Shown here: positions 36,194 to 45,645 of the stretch, one piece after another | Position numbering within the stretch: position 1 is the first letter of the stretch | Layout: the number at the start of each line of letters is the position of its first letter | Source of the DNA: Actinokineospora inagensis DSM 44258 | GTDB taxonomy: Bacteria > Actinomycetota > Actinomycetes > Mycobacteriales > Pseudonocardiaceae | DNA length: 64,000 nucleotides | Assembly (NCBI RefSeq): GCF_000482865.1 | Contig: NZ_KI519517.1 | Location: forward strand, 188,548-252,547 | Direction of reading: 5' to 3' | Translations under genes and position numbers: made by a program | Notes under the pieces: generated by a model | What the model was told of the DNA's origin: nothing | Database searches by the model: none | The model's input: only the letters and a program-made list of their open reading frames with translations

Positions 36194-38443
36194 ATGCGCG
36201 AGAACGACACGAATGAGAAGGCCGCCGAACAGTCCTCGACCTTCGGCAGGCTCCTGCTGGAGCACCGGCGTGCGGCCGGGCTCACCCAGGAGCGGCTGGC
36301 GGCCGCCTCCGGGCTGAGCGTGCGCGCGCTGCGCGACCTCGAACGCGGGCGGGCCCAGGCGGCCCAGCGGCGGTCGTCGGAGTTGCTGGCCGACGCGCTG
36401 AGCCTGACCGGTGGCGACCGCGACGCGTTCCTGACGGCCGCCCGCGACGGCCGCAGGCGGGTCGCCTCCCCGGTCGGGCCGCCGTGCGCGGTGCCCCAGC
36501 CGGTGACCGACCTGCGCGGCCGGGACCGGGAACTGGCCGAGATCCGGGTTGCGGCGGACCACAGTCCGGTTGTCGCCGTGGTCGGGCAGCCCGGGGTCGG
36601 CAAGACGACGCTCGCCGTGTCCGCCGTGCACCAGTTGCGGCCGCACTTCCCGGACGGCTGCTACGCGGTCGACCTGCGCGGCGTGGACGAGACCCCGGTG
36701 TCCGCGCGGATGGCGCTCGACCGGCTGCTGCGCGCGCTCGGCGTGGCGGCCCAGCACGTCCCGGTGTCCCGGGAGGAGCAGTCGGCGATGCTGCGGATGG
36801 TGCTCGACGGTCGGCGCGTGTTGATCCTGCTGGACAACGCCGCCGACGAGGCCCAGGTGCGCCCGCTGCTGGTCACCAACCCCGGCTGCCTCACCCTGAT
36901 CACCTGCCGCCGCGCGCTGGGCGGGCTGGAGACCGCGCGCTGGGTGTGGCTGGACCCGCTGCCCCAGGCGGCCTCGATCGAGCTGCTGGGGGTCATCGCG
37001 GGCCCCGATCGGGTGCGCGCGGAGCCCGCGGCGGCCGCGGAACTGGCCGCGCTGTGCGGGAACCTGCCGCTGGCGGTGCGGATCGTCGGCAACCGGCTGG
37101 CCACCCGGCCGCGGTGGCCGCTGGGCTACCTGGTGGAGCAGTTGCGCGACGACCGCACCCGGCTCGGGTCGCTCTCGGTCGGCGACCTGCAGGTCCGCTC
37201 CGCGTTCGACGTGTCCTACCGGCGGCTCTCCGCCGAGGCCAGACCGGTGTTCCGGCGGCTCGCGGCGATCCCCGGTCCGGATTTCGGCGTGGAACTGGCC
37301 GAGGTCGTGTCCGGCGCGGCCGGGGTGCCCGGACTGCTGGACGAGCTGGTCGACGCGAGCCTGCTGCACACCGCGTCCACCCCCGGCCGCTTCCAGTTCC
37401 ACGACCTGATCCGGCTGTTCGCGGGGGAGCGGCTGGCCGCGGAGGAGACCGAGGCCGACCGGGGCGCCATCGTCGACGCGGTGCTCGACTACCTGCTCGG
37501 CACCGCGGTGTCGGCGGGGCGGGTGTTCTTCCCGGAGGTCCTGGAGACCGGCCAGTTCGCGTCCCGGCTGGAGGCGGCCCAGTGGTTGGAGGTCGAGGGC
37601 CCCAACTGGCTGGCCGCGCTGCGCACGGCGGCCCGGCTCGGTCGGCACCGGGCCGTGCTCGACCTGGCGAAGGCGATGCACTGGTACTCCGACGGCCGCA
37701 GCCAGGAACGCCCCTGGGAGGAGATCTTCTCGCACGGCGTCACCGCGGCGCGGGCGTTGGGCGACCGGTCGGCCGAGGCCAAGCTGCTCAACTTCGTCGG
37801 CTGGGCGCAACGCCGGTGCAACGGCGAGACCGAGGCTTCGCTGCTGACCCTGCGGCAGGCCCTGGCGGTCGCCACGGAAGCGGGCGACGAGCCGGAGCAG
37901 GGCTGGGCGCACATCTACATCGCGGGCTGCCTGCGGGTGCTGGGCAGGCTGGACGAGGCCTTGGAGCACGCCCGGCTGGCGACCTCGTTCGCGCACGTGT
38001 TCAGCTTCTGGATCGGCCAGTGCACCAGCCGCAACTTCCTCGGCCACGTGCTGCGCGACCTCGGCCAGTACGAGGAGGCGTTGGCGGTGCACCGGTCCGT
38101 GCTCGTCGACGCGGACGCGCACCGGGACAGCGCCAACCTGGAGATCCAGTTGTTCCTGCGCTCGGTCACCACCTCGTCCATCGCGCGGGTGCTGGTCGCC
38201 CTGGAACGCTGGGGCGAGGCGATCGACCTGTTCCAGTCCGCCCGCGAGTACGCCCAGGGCGGCCGGTTCATGGTCGAGGTCGCCGAATGCGCCTTGGGGG
38301 AGGGCACCGCCTGGCGCCAACTCGGCGCGTACGAGAACGCACGGACCTGCCTGCGGTTGGCGCTGGACACCTCGACCGAGGTCACCGCGCACGGCATCAG
38401 GCAGCGCGCACTGGCCGAGTTGGACCTGCTGCCCGGTTCGTAA
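36194..38443 (+). CDS. XRE-type HTH / NB-ARC / TPR regulator
   Basis: 749 residues from ATG 36194 (ATG 36134 is an alternative). Residues ~17-75: XRE helix-turn-helix (RRAAGLTQERLAAASGLSVR). Residues ~130-400: NB-ARC-like STAND ATPase with intact Walker A GQPGVGKTTLA, Walker B VLILLDNAAD and GNLPLAVRI. C-terminal half: helical TPR array (AHIYIAGCLRVLGRLDEALE; LRDLGQYEEALAVHRSV). STAND regulators couple ligand sensing to DNA binding. Divergent from the histidine kinase; the oxygenase gene 41 bases downstream could be its target. Confidence 0.88.
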   Translation: MRENDTNEKAAEQSSTFGRLLLEHRRAAGLTQERLAAASGLSVRALRDLERGRAQAAQRRSSELLADALSLTGGDRDAFLTAARDGRRRVASPVGPPCAVPQPVTDLRGRDRELAEIRVAADHSPVVAVVGQPGVGKTTLAVSAVHQLRPHFPDGCYAVDLRGVDETPVSARMALDRLLRALGVAAQHVPVSREEQSAMLRMVLDGRRVLILLDNAADEAQVRPLLVTNPGCLTLITCRRALGGLETARWVWLDPLPQAASIELLGVIAGPDRVRAEPAAAAELAALCGNLPLAVRIVGNRLATRPRWPLGYLVEQLRDDRTRLGSLSVGDLQVRSAFDVSYRRLSAEARPVFRRLAAIPGPDFGVELAEVVSGAAGVPGLLDELVDASLLHTASTPGRFQFHDLIRLFAGERLAAEETEADRGAIVDAVLDYLLGTAVSAGRVFFPEVLETGQFASRLEAAQWLEVEGPNWLAALRTAARLGRHRAVLDLAKAMHWYSDGRSQERPWEEIFSHGVTAARALGDRSAEAKLLNFVGWAQRRCNGETEASLLTLRQALAVATEAGDEPEQGWAHIYIAGCLRVLGRLDEALEHARLATSFAHVFSFWIGQCTSRNFLGHVLRDLGQYEEALAVHRSVLVDADAHRDSANLEIQLFLRSVTTSSIARVLVALERWGEAIDLFQSAREYAQGGRFMVEVAECALGEGTAWRQLGAYENARTCLRLALDTSTEVTAHGIRQRALAELDLLPGS

Positions 38444-38484
38444 TCCCGTTGCGCTCCACCGGGTTCGCGGGCCAAGGTCACGGC

Positions 38485-39279
38485 ATGGATCGCGAACTCG
38501 TCGACCGGTTCACCGCGGACGGCTTCCTCAAACTCGACCAAGCCGTCCCCGCGGACGTCGCCCAGGAATGCGCCCGGCTGCTCTGGGCGGAGATCCCGGC
38601 CGAGCCCGACGACCCCGCCACCTGGACCGAACCCGTGCACTGGGTCGCGGGCATGGGGCAGGAACCGTTCGCCCAGGCCATCAACACCCCCGTCCTGCAC
38701 GACGCCTTCGACACCCTCATCGGCCCCGGCCGCTGGGCGCCACGCGACTCAATGGGCTCCTTCCCGCTCCGCTTTCCACACGAGAGCGAACCGAACGACG
38801 CGGGCTGGCACATCGAAGGCAGCTACCAACCACCCGGCGCGGAAACGTACTGGACCAACGTGCATTCCACCGGCCGCGTCCTGCTGATGCTGTTCCTGTT
38901 CACCGACATCGACGAACACAACGCCCCAACGAGGATCCGGATCGGCTCGCACATGGACGCCCCGGCCGTACTCCGCGAGCACGGCAGTCGAGGCGCGTCG
39001 ATCTTCCACATCGGCCCGGACATCGAGGCCGCGTCCGCACACCGCCCCATCGCCCTCGCCACCGGCCGCGTCGGGGATGTCTACCTGTGCCACCCCTTCC
39101 TCGTCCACGCCGCCCAACCCAACCACGGCAACCAGCCACGTTTCCTCGGCCAACCCGCCCTCCTGCCATCGGAAACCTTCCACCGCGCGCCCTTCTCACT
39201 GACCGTCCTGGACCACACCCCACTCCCCATCGCCCGCACAATCCGCGACGCCCTCCACGGCGACCTTGCCGCGGAATAG
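38485..39279 (+). CDS. Phytanoyl-CoA dioxygenase (PhyH)-family oxygenase
   Basis: 264 residues. Jelly-roll Fe(II)/2-oxoglutarate enzyme of the PhyH type: first metal motif WHIEGSY, distal His in HPFLVHAAQPN, and the 2-oxoglutarate-binding Arg probably in QPRFLGQPAL. Most family members carry His-x-Asp; here it is His-x-Glu, which is less common. Predicted soluble hydroxylase of a small molecule; substrate unknown. It follows the NB-ARC regulator by 41 bases on the same strand. Confidence 0.82.
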   Translation: MDRELVDRFTADGFLKLDQAVPADVAQECARLLWAEIPAEPDDPATWTEPVHWVAGMGQEPFAQAINTPVLHDAFDTLIGPGRWAPRDSMGSFPLRFPHESEPNDAGWHIEGSYQPPGAETYWTNVHSTGRVLLMLFLFTDIDEHNAPTRIRIGSHMDAPAVLREHGSRGASIFHIGPDIEAASAHRPIALATGRVGDVYLCHPFLVHAAQPNHGNQPRFLGQPALLPSETFHRAPFSLTVLDHTPLPIARTIRDALHGDLAAE

Positions 39280-39646
39280 CAACGGGAATCGACACGGGAA
39301 GACTTCTCTCCTGATGTGGTCAACGCGCTGATCAAAGTCCGCCTCGCACGTCGGTGGGGCCCGTTCGCCTTGCCTGCCCCCTCGGCCGTGCATCGGGTCC
39401 TGACCCGTTACCAGCCGGCCCGACTTGTTCACCACGTCGAGCCGCCGACCTGCCGTTCATCGCCCACTGCCGCTATCTTGATTCGAGCCTCGGTCGCCCG
39501 CTGAGCAATGGCCTGGCAGCCCATTCGGCAGGTCCAGCCGCCGCACGCCACTCTCGAAACCCGGCGTTGCTCCTCACGCCGACCACCGAAGGCTCATCAC
39601 CACCCCTCACCGACACCAGTTCAGCCGTCATCGGCCTCTACTCCCA
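39280..39646. other. Gene-free stretch
   Basis: No coding frame with family resemblance or start signal was found on either strand. Base composition is slightly lower in GC than nearby genes, and the stretch leads directly into a tandem duplication, which suggests eroded DNA. Confidence 0.5.
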
Positions 39647-39858
39647 TGTCGCTGAACGAGTCTCTGCGTACCCGGACCGGTGATCAACCGGTATCGGGCT
39701 GCGGTGTGCGACCCTTCGGGCTTGGTGGCCGACTACCTCCAGCCTCTCCGGCTGTCGCTGAATGAGTCTCTGGGCACTCGGTCCGGTGATCAACCGGTAT
39801 CGGGCTGCCGTGCGCGACCCTTCGGGCTTGGTGGCCCGATACCTCCAGCCCTCCGACT
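39647..39858. repeat. 106-bp direct tandem duplication
   Basis: Two adjacent copies (39647-39752 and 39753-39858) share long identical strings, for example CCGGTGATCAACCGGTATCG and CGACCCTTCGGGCTTGGTGG. Each carries ACCGGTGATCAACCGGT-like dyad symmetry or its one-base variant. Non-coding. Confidence 0.85.
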
Positions 39859-39962
39859 TATCCACAACCTCGCTCGCCGTCCACAGCTTCGCCCTGCCAC
39901 TACTACCGCTGCTCAGGGGCCGATAGAATGGCCTCGGGGACGCCCCCCGGGAGGGTGGGGGC
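39858..39962 (+). repeat. Paired DnaA-box-like sites plus promoter-like element, copy 3
   Basis: TTATCCACA at 39858 (the canonical DnaA box) and CCGTCCACA at 39877, 19 bases apart, then TAGAAT at 39924 and a GC-rich tail. The last 44 bases (39919-39962) are almost identical to the complement of 60581-60625 (three substitutions and one indel). Confidence 0.65.
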
Positions 39963-40033
39963 ACGCCGGAGGCGTCCTGCCCTGCCCTGGGTGGGCGGGG
40001 TGGCGGGTGGCGGCCACCCCGCAGCCCGGTTGT

Positions 40034-41410
40034 CTAGAGGAGGGTGGCGGCCTCGGTGAGGGTGTGGCGGAGGATCTGTTCGATCTCGTCGAACTCGGGT
40101 TGGCCGCAGATCAGTGGCGGGGCGACCTGGACCACCGGGTCGCCGCGGTCGTCTGGGCGGCAGTAGAGGCCGTTGTCGAACAGGGCTTTGGGGAGGAAGC
40201 CGCGGATCAGGCGTTCTCGTTCGTCGGCGTTCAGGGTTTCCTTGGTGTTCTTGTCCTTGACCAGTTCGACGGCCCAGAAGTAGCCGTCGCCGCGGGTGTC
40301 GCCGACGATGGGGAGGTCGCGGAGTTTGCGCATGGTGTCGCCGAAGGCGGTTTCGTTGTCGAGGACTCGTTGGTTGAGGCCTTCGGCTTCGAAGAGGTCG
40401 AGGTTGGCCAGGGACACGGCGGCGGCGACGGGGTGGCCGCCGAAGGTGTAGCCGTGCGGGAACATGTTCTTGCCCTGCTGGAACGGTTCCGCCACCCGGT
40501 CGGTGGTGATCATCGCGCCGATCGGGGCGTAGCCGGAGCTCATGCCCTTGGCGCAGGTGATGATGTCCGGTTGGTAGCCGAACTTCGCGCAGGCGAAGGT
40601 GGTGCCGTGTCTGCCGAACGCGCAGATCACCTCGTCGGAGACGAACAGCACGTCGTACTTGTCGCAGATCTCCCGCACCCGCTGGAAGTAGCCGGGTGGC
40701 GGGGTGAGGCAGCCGCCCGAGTTCTGCACCGGTTCGAGCACCACGGCGGCGACGGTGTCCGGGCCCTCGAACAGGATCGCCTCCTCGATGCGGTCGGCCG
40801 CCCATCGTCCAAACGCGACTGGATCGTCGCCATGCGTGGACGCTCGGTAGATGTTCGTGTTGGGGACCCGGAAACCGCCGGGGGTCAACGGCTCGAAGTT
40901 CTGCTTCATGGCGGGCAGGCCGGTGATCGCCAGCGCGCCCTGCGGCGTGCCGTGGTAGGCGATCGCGCGGCTGATCACCTTGTGCTTCAACGGTTTCCCG
41001 ACCAGCTTGAAGTACTGCTTGGCGACCTTCCACGCGCTCTCCACCGCCTCGCCGCCGCCGGTCGTGAAGAACACCTTGTTGAGGTCACCTGGTGCTGCCG
41101 CGGCCAGTCGTTCGGCCAGCTCGATCGCGGGCGGGGTCGCGTAGCCCCACACCGGGAAGTACGCGAGCTCGCTCGCCTGCCGCGCCATGACCTCGGCCAG
41201 TTCCCGCCGCCCGTGTCCAACTTGGACGACAAAGAGACTTGACAGGGCGTCCAACACCTTGCGCCCCTGGGAGTCCCAGATGTACGCGCCCTCACCCCGG
41301 GTGATCACCGGGGTGTGCTGGGTGTTCAGCCGGGAGAAGTGCGGCCACAGGTTCCCCCAGCCCGCCTCGCCGGTGCCCGCGACCGCGGCGCTGTGCTCGG
41401 TGAGTGTCAT
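40034..41410 (-). CDS. Class III omega-aminotransferase (beta-alanine/taurine:pyruvate type)
   Basis: 458 residues. PLP fold type I, class III: TTGGGEAVESAWKVAKQY phosphate-binding region, VLEPVQNSGGC, Asp in VLFVSDEVICAFGR and the Schiff-base Lys in DIITCAKGMSSGYAPIGA. Moves an amino group from an omega-amino acid to pyruvate or 2-oxoglutarate, giving a semialdehyde. A methylmalonate-semialdehyde dehydrogenase is encoded just upstream on the same strand (22-base gap), so the pair fits beta-alanine or similar amine breakdown to acyl-CoA. Confidence 0.92.
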   Translation of the reverse strand: MTLTEHSAAVAGTGEAGWGNLWPHFSRLNTQHTPVITRGEGAYIWDSQGRKVLDALSSLFVVQVGHGRRELAEVMARQASELAYFPVWGYATPPAIELAERLAAAAPGDLNKVFFTTGGGEAVESAWKVAKQYFKLVGKPLKHKVISRAIAYHGTPQGALAITGLPAMKQNFEPLTPGGFRVPNTNIYRASTHGDDPVAFGRWAADRIEEAILFEGPDTVAAVVLEPVQNSGGCLTPPPGYFQRVREICDKYDVLFVSDEVICAFGRHGTTFACAKFGYQPDIITCAKGMSSGYAPIGAMITTDRVAEPFQQGKNMFPHGYTFGGHPVAAAVSLANLDLFEAEGLNQRVLDNETAFGDTMRKLRDLPIVGDTRGDGYFWAVELVKDKNTKETLNADERERLIRGFLPKALFDNGLYCRPDDRGDPVVQVAPPLICGQPEFDEIEQILRHTLTEAATLL

Positions 41411-41432
41411 TGTCGTGCTCCGTCCTGAGTGG

Positions 41433-42929
41433 TCAGTCGTTGCGGGGGAAGCCGAGGTTCAGACCACCCTGGTCGCTTTCCGGCCAGCGGGTGGTGACCA
41501 CCTTGCCCCGGGTGAAGAAGTGCACGCCCTCGGTGCCGTGCGCGTGCGTGTCGCCGAACAGCGAGTCCTTCCAGCCGCCGAAGGAGTAGTAGGCGACCGG
41601 GACCGGGATCGGCACGTTGACCCCGATCATGCCGACCTCGACCTCGTGCTGGAACCGCCGGGCCGCGCCGCCGTCGCGGGTGAAGATCGCGGTGCCGTTG
41701 CCGTACCGGTTCGCGTTGACCAGGGCCAGCGCCTCGGCGTAGGTGTCCACCCGGACGACCGAGAGCACCGGGCCGAAGATCTCGTCGGTGTACACCGACA
41801 TCTCGGGGGTCACGCCGTCGAGCAGCGTCGGACCGAGGAAGAACCCCGAGCCGTCCGCGTCCGGCACCACGTCCCGGCCGTCGACCACCACCCGCGCCCC
41901 CGCCTCCGCACCGGCGGCGACATAGCCCGCGACCCGGTCGCGGTGCGCGGCGGTGACCAGCGGACCCATGTCGCAGCCGCGGCGGCCGTCACCGGTGCGC
42001 AACCCGCGGGCGCGCTCGGCGATGGCCTCGACCAGCGGGTCCGCGATGTCGCCGACCGCGACGACCACGCTGATCGCCATGCACCGCTCGCCCGCCGACC
42101 CGAACCCGGCGTTGATCGCGGCGTCCGCGGTGATGTCCAGGTCGGCGTCCGGCAGCACGACCATGTGGTTCTTCGCCCCACCCAGGGCCTGCACCCGCTT
42201 GCCCGCCGCGCTCGCCCGCTGGTGCACGTACTGGGCGACGGGCGTGGACCCGACGAACGACACGGCCTTGATCGACGGGTGGTCCAGCAGCCCGTCGACC
42301 GCCTCCTTGTCGCCCTGCAGCACGGTGAACACCCCGTCCGGCAGCCCGGCCCGCCGCCACAGCCCGGCCATGAACAGCGCCGCCGACGGGTCCTTCTCGC
42401 TCGGCTTGAGCACCACCGTGTTGCCCGCCGCGATCGCGATCGGCACGAACCACAGCGGCACCATCATCGGGAAGTTGAACGGGCTGATGACCGCGACCGG
42501 CCCCAGCGGCTGGCGCAGCGAGTGCACGTCGACCCCGGTCGAGGCGTTCTCGGTGTGCCCGCCCTTGAGCAGGTGCCCGATCCCGCAGGCGAACTCGACG
42601 ACCTCCTGGCCGCGCGCGATCTCGCCCTGCGCGTCCGAGACGACCTTGCCGTGCTCGGCGGTGATGATCTCGGCCAGCTCGTCCCGCGCCGCGTCCAGCA
42701 GCTCGCGGAAGGCGAACAGGATCCGGGTCCGCCGGGCCAGTGCCGTGTCCCGCCACCCCGGGAACGCCGCGGCGGCCGACGCCACCGCCCGCTCGACGTC
42801 GTCGACCCCGGCCAGCGCGACCCGGCGGGCGAGCGCGCCGGTGGCCGGATCGAACACGTCCCCGGTCCGCCCGGACGTGCCGGGTGACTCCGCGCCGTCG
42901 ATCCAGTGCCCCACGATGTCCGTGCTCAT
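41433..42929 (-). CDS. mmsA: CoA-acylating methylmalonate-semialdehyde dehydrogenase
   Basis: 498 residues from ATG 42929 (AAGGGA upstream). Aldehyde dehydrogenase fold with the MmsA features: [48 protein letters not shown] and catalytic Cys in GERCMAISV. Converts malonate or methylmalonate semialdehyde to acetyl-CoA or propionyl-CoA with NAD. First gene of an operon with the aminotransferase, divergent from a PucR regulator. Could also feed propionyl/methylmalonyl-CoA pools used by the polyketide synthases (inference). Confidence 0.93.
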   Translation of the reverse strand: MSTDIVGHWIDGAESPGTSGRTGDVFDPATGALARRVALAGVDDVERAVASAAAAFPGWRDTALARRTRILFAFRELLDAARDELAEIITAEHGKVVSDAQGEIARGQEVVEFACGIGHLLKGGHTENASTGVDVHSLRQPLGPVAVISPFNFPMMVPLWFVPIAIAAGNTVVLKPSEKDPSAALFMAGLWRRAGLPDGVFTVLQGDKEAVDGLLDHPSIKAVSFVGSTPVAQYVHQRASAAGKRVQALGGAKNHMVVLPDADLDITADAAINAGFGSAGERCMAISVVVAVGDIADPLVEAIAERARGLRTGDGRRGCDMGPLVTAAHRDRVAGYVAAGAEAGARVVVDGRDVVPDADGSGFFLGPTLLDGVTPEMSVYTDEIFGPVLSVVRVDTYAEALALVNANRYGNGTAIFTRDGGAARRFQHEVEVGMIGVNVPIPVPVAYYSFGGWKDSLFGDTHAHGTEGVHFFTRGKVVTTRWPESDQGGLNLGFPRND

Positions 42930-42990
42930 CCGCGTCCCTTCACCCACAACCGACTACCCCAACGGTGCCCCGCCGACGCCGGCGCAGCCA

Positions 42991-43048
42991 GTTACACAGT
43001 GAAGCCGATCCGGCCCGAGAGCCGACGATGTGTAAAGCACCGTGTTAC
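42991..43048. promoter_or_regulatory. Imperfect inverted repeat in mmsA/PucR divergent region
   Basis: GTTACACAGTG at 42991 and CACCGTGTTAC at 43038 form arms with 9 of 11 matches, in the 129-base gap between the mmsA operon and the PucR gene. A possible binding site for PucR. Confidence 0.35.
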
Positions 43049-43058
43049 CGTCGGTCTC

Positions 43059-44624
43059 GTGTATTTGACCGTGGCGGACGTCCTCGCCACCCCTGGCATC
43101 CAGGCGGGCGACCCGAGGGTTCGGGCCGGCGAGGAGAACCTGGACCAGCCGGTCCGCTGGGTGCACGTCAGCGAGATCGCCGAGGTCGCGGGCACCCTGG
43201 AGGGCGGCGAGCTGCTCCTGTCCACCGGCATCGTCGCCGTCGACCGCGCGGCTGACCTGGCCGCTTACGTCGAGCGGCTGCGCGCGGCCGGGGCGAGCGG
43301 GCTGGTGATCGAGTTGGGCAGGCACCTGCCGTCGCTACCGGAGCCGATGGTCCGCACCGCGCGCAGGCTGGGGTTTCCCCTGGTCGAGCTGCGCCGCACG
43401 GTCCGGTTCGTGGAGATCACCGAGGCCGTTCACAGCCGGATCCTGAACGTCCAGCACGAGCGCCTGCGGTTCACCGAACAGGTCAACCGCGTGTTCACGA
43501 CGCTGACCGTGGAGGGTGCCCGCGTCGACGAGGTCCTCGCCCAGGCAGGCGCGCTGAGCGGCCACCCAGTCGTCCTGGAAGACCTCGCCCACCACGCCCT
43601 CGCCCACAGCGGGACCACCCGCCCCACCGAACTCCTCCGCGACTGGGAGTCCCGTTCCCGCCTGGCCGCCGCGGGCGCCGAGACCACCGAGGCGGGTCCC
43701 GAGCGCTGGCTGTGCACCCCCGTCGGCCCCCGCCGCGGCCGCTGGGGACGCCTGGTCGTCCCGCGTACCGTGTCGAACCCGGAGCAGACCGTGCCGGTCC
43801 TCGAACGCGCCGCCGACACCCTCGCCATCACCCGCATGCTGCACGCCGAGACCCACGACCCCACCCTCGACGCCCACGGCGGCCTGCTCCGCGACCTCCT
43901 GGCGGGCCAGGTCACCGACGAGCAGGCCACCGGCGCCCGCCTCCGCGCCCTCGGCCTCCGCCCCGGCCGCACCTACGCCGTGCTCGTCCTCGCCACCCCG
44001 TCGACCACCACCGACCAAGCCCTGTTGGATGCCGCCGCCGCCACCGCGCGCAGCCAGGGCCTCGCCGCTCTTACCGGCATCACCGCCCCCGGCCGCGTCG
44101 CCACCGTCTTCTCTTGCACAGACGAGCCGTCAGCGCTCCGCTCGTTCCTGACCGACATCGACCTCCCCGTCGGCACCATCGCCACCGCCGCCACCCCCAC
44201 CACCCGCCTCGCGGGCCTCTCCGCCGCCCTCACCGAGGCCGTCCACATCGCCGACGCCATCACCGCCGACCCCACCCGCGTGGGGGAGCGCGACCTCTAC
44301 CGCAGCCGAGACCTCGGCGCCCGCGGCCTCCTCTGGTCCCTCCGCGCCGACCCCCGCCTCCACCAGTTCGTCGAACTCCAACTCCACCCCCTCCTCCAAG
44401 CCACCCCCGCCGCCCTGGACTTCCTCCGCGCCTACCTGTCCACCAACGGCAACATCGCCGACCTGGCCCGCACCCTCCACCTCAGCCGCCCCGCCGTCTA
44501 CGCCCGCCTCACCCGCCTGGCCACCACCCTCACCCGCGACCTCACCGACCCCGAAACCCGCCTATCCCTCCACCTGGCCGTCCTCGCCTACGACCAAACC
44601 CCCCACGACACCCCTCCCGGCTGA
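43059..44624 (+). CDS. PucR-family transcriptional regulator
   Basis: 521 residues from GTG 43059 (VYLTVADVL). N-terminal PucR sensor domain (MYLTVADVLATPGI ... GELLLSTGIV), central GGDEF-related region, C-terminal PucR helix-turn-helix (ALDFLRAYLSTNGNIADLAR ... LSRPAVYARLTRL). The family activates amine, purine or amino-acid catabolic genes. Divergent from mmsA and the aminotransferase and so probably their activator. Confidence 0.9.
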   Translation: MYLTVADVLATPGIQAGDPRVRAGEENLDQPVRWVHVSEIAEVAGTLEGGELLLSTGIVAVDRAADLAAYVERLRAAGASGLVIELGRHLPSLPEPMVRTARRLGFPLVELRRTVRFVEITEAVHSRILNVQHERLRFTEQVNRVFTTLTVEGARVDEVLAQAGALSGHPVVLEDLAHHALAHSGTTRPTELLRDWESRSRLAAAGAETTEAGPERWLCTPVGPRRGRWGRLVVPRTVSNPEQTVPVLERAADTLAITRMLHAETHDPTLDAHGGLLRDLLAGQVTDEQATGARLRALGLRPGRTYAVLVLATPSTTTDQALLDAAAATARSQGLAALTGITAPGRVATVFSCTDEPSALRSFLTDIDLPVGTIATAATPTTRLAGLSAALTEAVHIADAITADPTRVGERDLYRSRDLGARGLLWSLRADPRLHQFVELQLHPLLQATPAALDFLRAYLSTNGNIADLARTLHLSRPAVYARLTRLATTLTRDLTDPETRLSLHLAVLAYDQTPHDTPPG

Positions 44625-44634
44625 CGCTTTCCCG

Positions 44635-45645
44635 TCACCGGCAGGAATCCTGCACCTTGGCCAGGAACTTGGCCCACTGCCCGAGCACCCCTGAGAACCC
44701 CTCGCCGCGAAGAGTGAGTTCAAGAGTTTTCCGCAGCGGATGCGGCGATTCCAGAATCGCCTCGTTGCGTTCAGCCAGCCGCTGGAGCTCGACTTCGGTG
44801 GGCAGCCGGTCGCTTTTCGCGCTGTTGCACTCGCGGTGCGCGGGCGCCAGGTTCCACAGCAGGTCAAGATCGGGGCCCGCCCACCCGTTCACCAGGCCGA
44901 AGCGCCGCATCAGCGCATGGGGGAAGACGTGGTCCACCGCCACGGCAGCGCCATGGGCGATGATGTCGCCGCAGATCAGACACCGACCGCGCTGGAACCC
45001 GATCACGGAGTCCGCCAACCCCGCGATCGACCGCCGCCGGTACTTGTCCCGCAACGTGCCCGACTCCAGGTCGACGGCGACGCCCTGGGCGATCAGACCG
45101 CGTCCGATGCCCGAACTGAACGAGTTCTCCACGATGGCCCAACGCGCCGTGAGCTCGGCCCACAGTCCGGCGGTGCGCTCGGATGAGACGATCTCCAGCA
45201 TCGCCGGGGTGAGCACCACGGTGGGATCGGCGCCACGGCTCACCTCGTAGAAATCATGGGGCAATCGCGTATTCCCGGGCAGGTTCGGGAACTTCTTCAG
45301 CACCATCTGGCCCATCGACCGCCACGCCGCGTCGACCAATCGTTCGGTCGGGTGCCCCAGCTCCCTGGTCTGTTCCGCTTCTTGTCCGGCCACGGTCAAG
45401 AAGTCCCGCTCTCCTAATCCGGATTTCTCCGGCGCCTGCGGAGCGTCGGCCATGTGTTCCACCAAGCGCTGGGCATAAGGAACGGCCAGTTCCGACAATC
45501 GAACGTCGGTACGGCCTTGTCCGGCTGTTTCCAGCAGCGCGTGGGCAAAGGCGAACTTGTAGGTCCGGGAATTCGCGCCCAACAGCACGGCCATCCGCCA
45601 GGACGACCAGACGGTGGGTTCGCTGCGGTAGAGGGCGAACGTCAT
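44635..45645 (-). CDS. HNH endonuclease domain protein
   Basis: 336 residues from ATG 45645, which overlaps the methyltransferase stop (ATGA at 45642-45645). The C-terminal third holds an HNH/zinc-finger nuclease core: CLICGD, VDHVFPHALMRRF, LWNLAPAHRECNSAKSDRLP, with the two Cys pairs and the H-N-H residues in place. The N-terminal ~200 residues are unrecognised. Probably a metal-dependent DNA nuclease. The coupled methyltransferase suggests a linked function, perhaps modification/restriction or another defence role, but the methyltransferase lacks DNA-methylase motifs. Confidence 0.85.
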   Translation of the reverse strand: MTFALYRSEPTVWSSWRMAVLLGANSRTYKFAFAHALLETAGQGRTDVRLSELAVPYAQRLVEHMADAPQAPEKSGLGERDFLTVAGQEAEQTRELGHPTERLVDAAWRSMGQMVLKKFPNLPGNTRLPHDFYEVSRGADPTVVLTPAMLEIVSSERTAGLWAELTARWAIVENSFSSGIGRGLIAQGVAVDLESGTLRDKYRRRSIAGLADSVIGFQRGRCLICGDIIAHGAAVAVDHVFPHALMRRFGLVNGWAGPDLDLLWNLAPAHRECNSAKSDRLPTEVELQRLAERNEAILESPHPLRKTLELTLRGEGFSGVLGQWAKFLAKVQDSCR

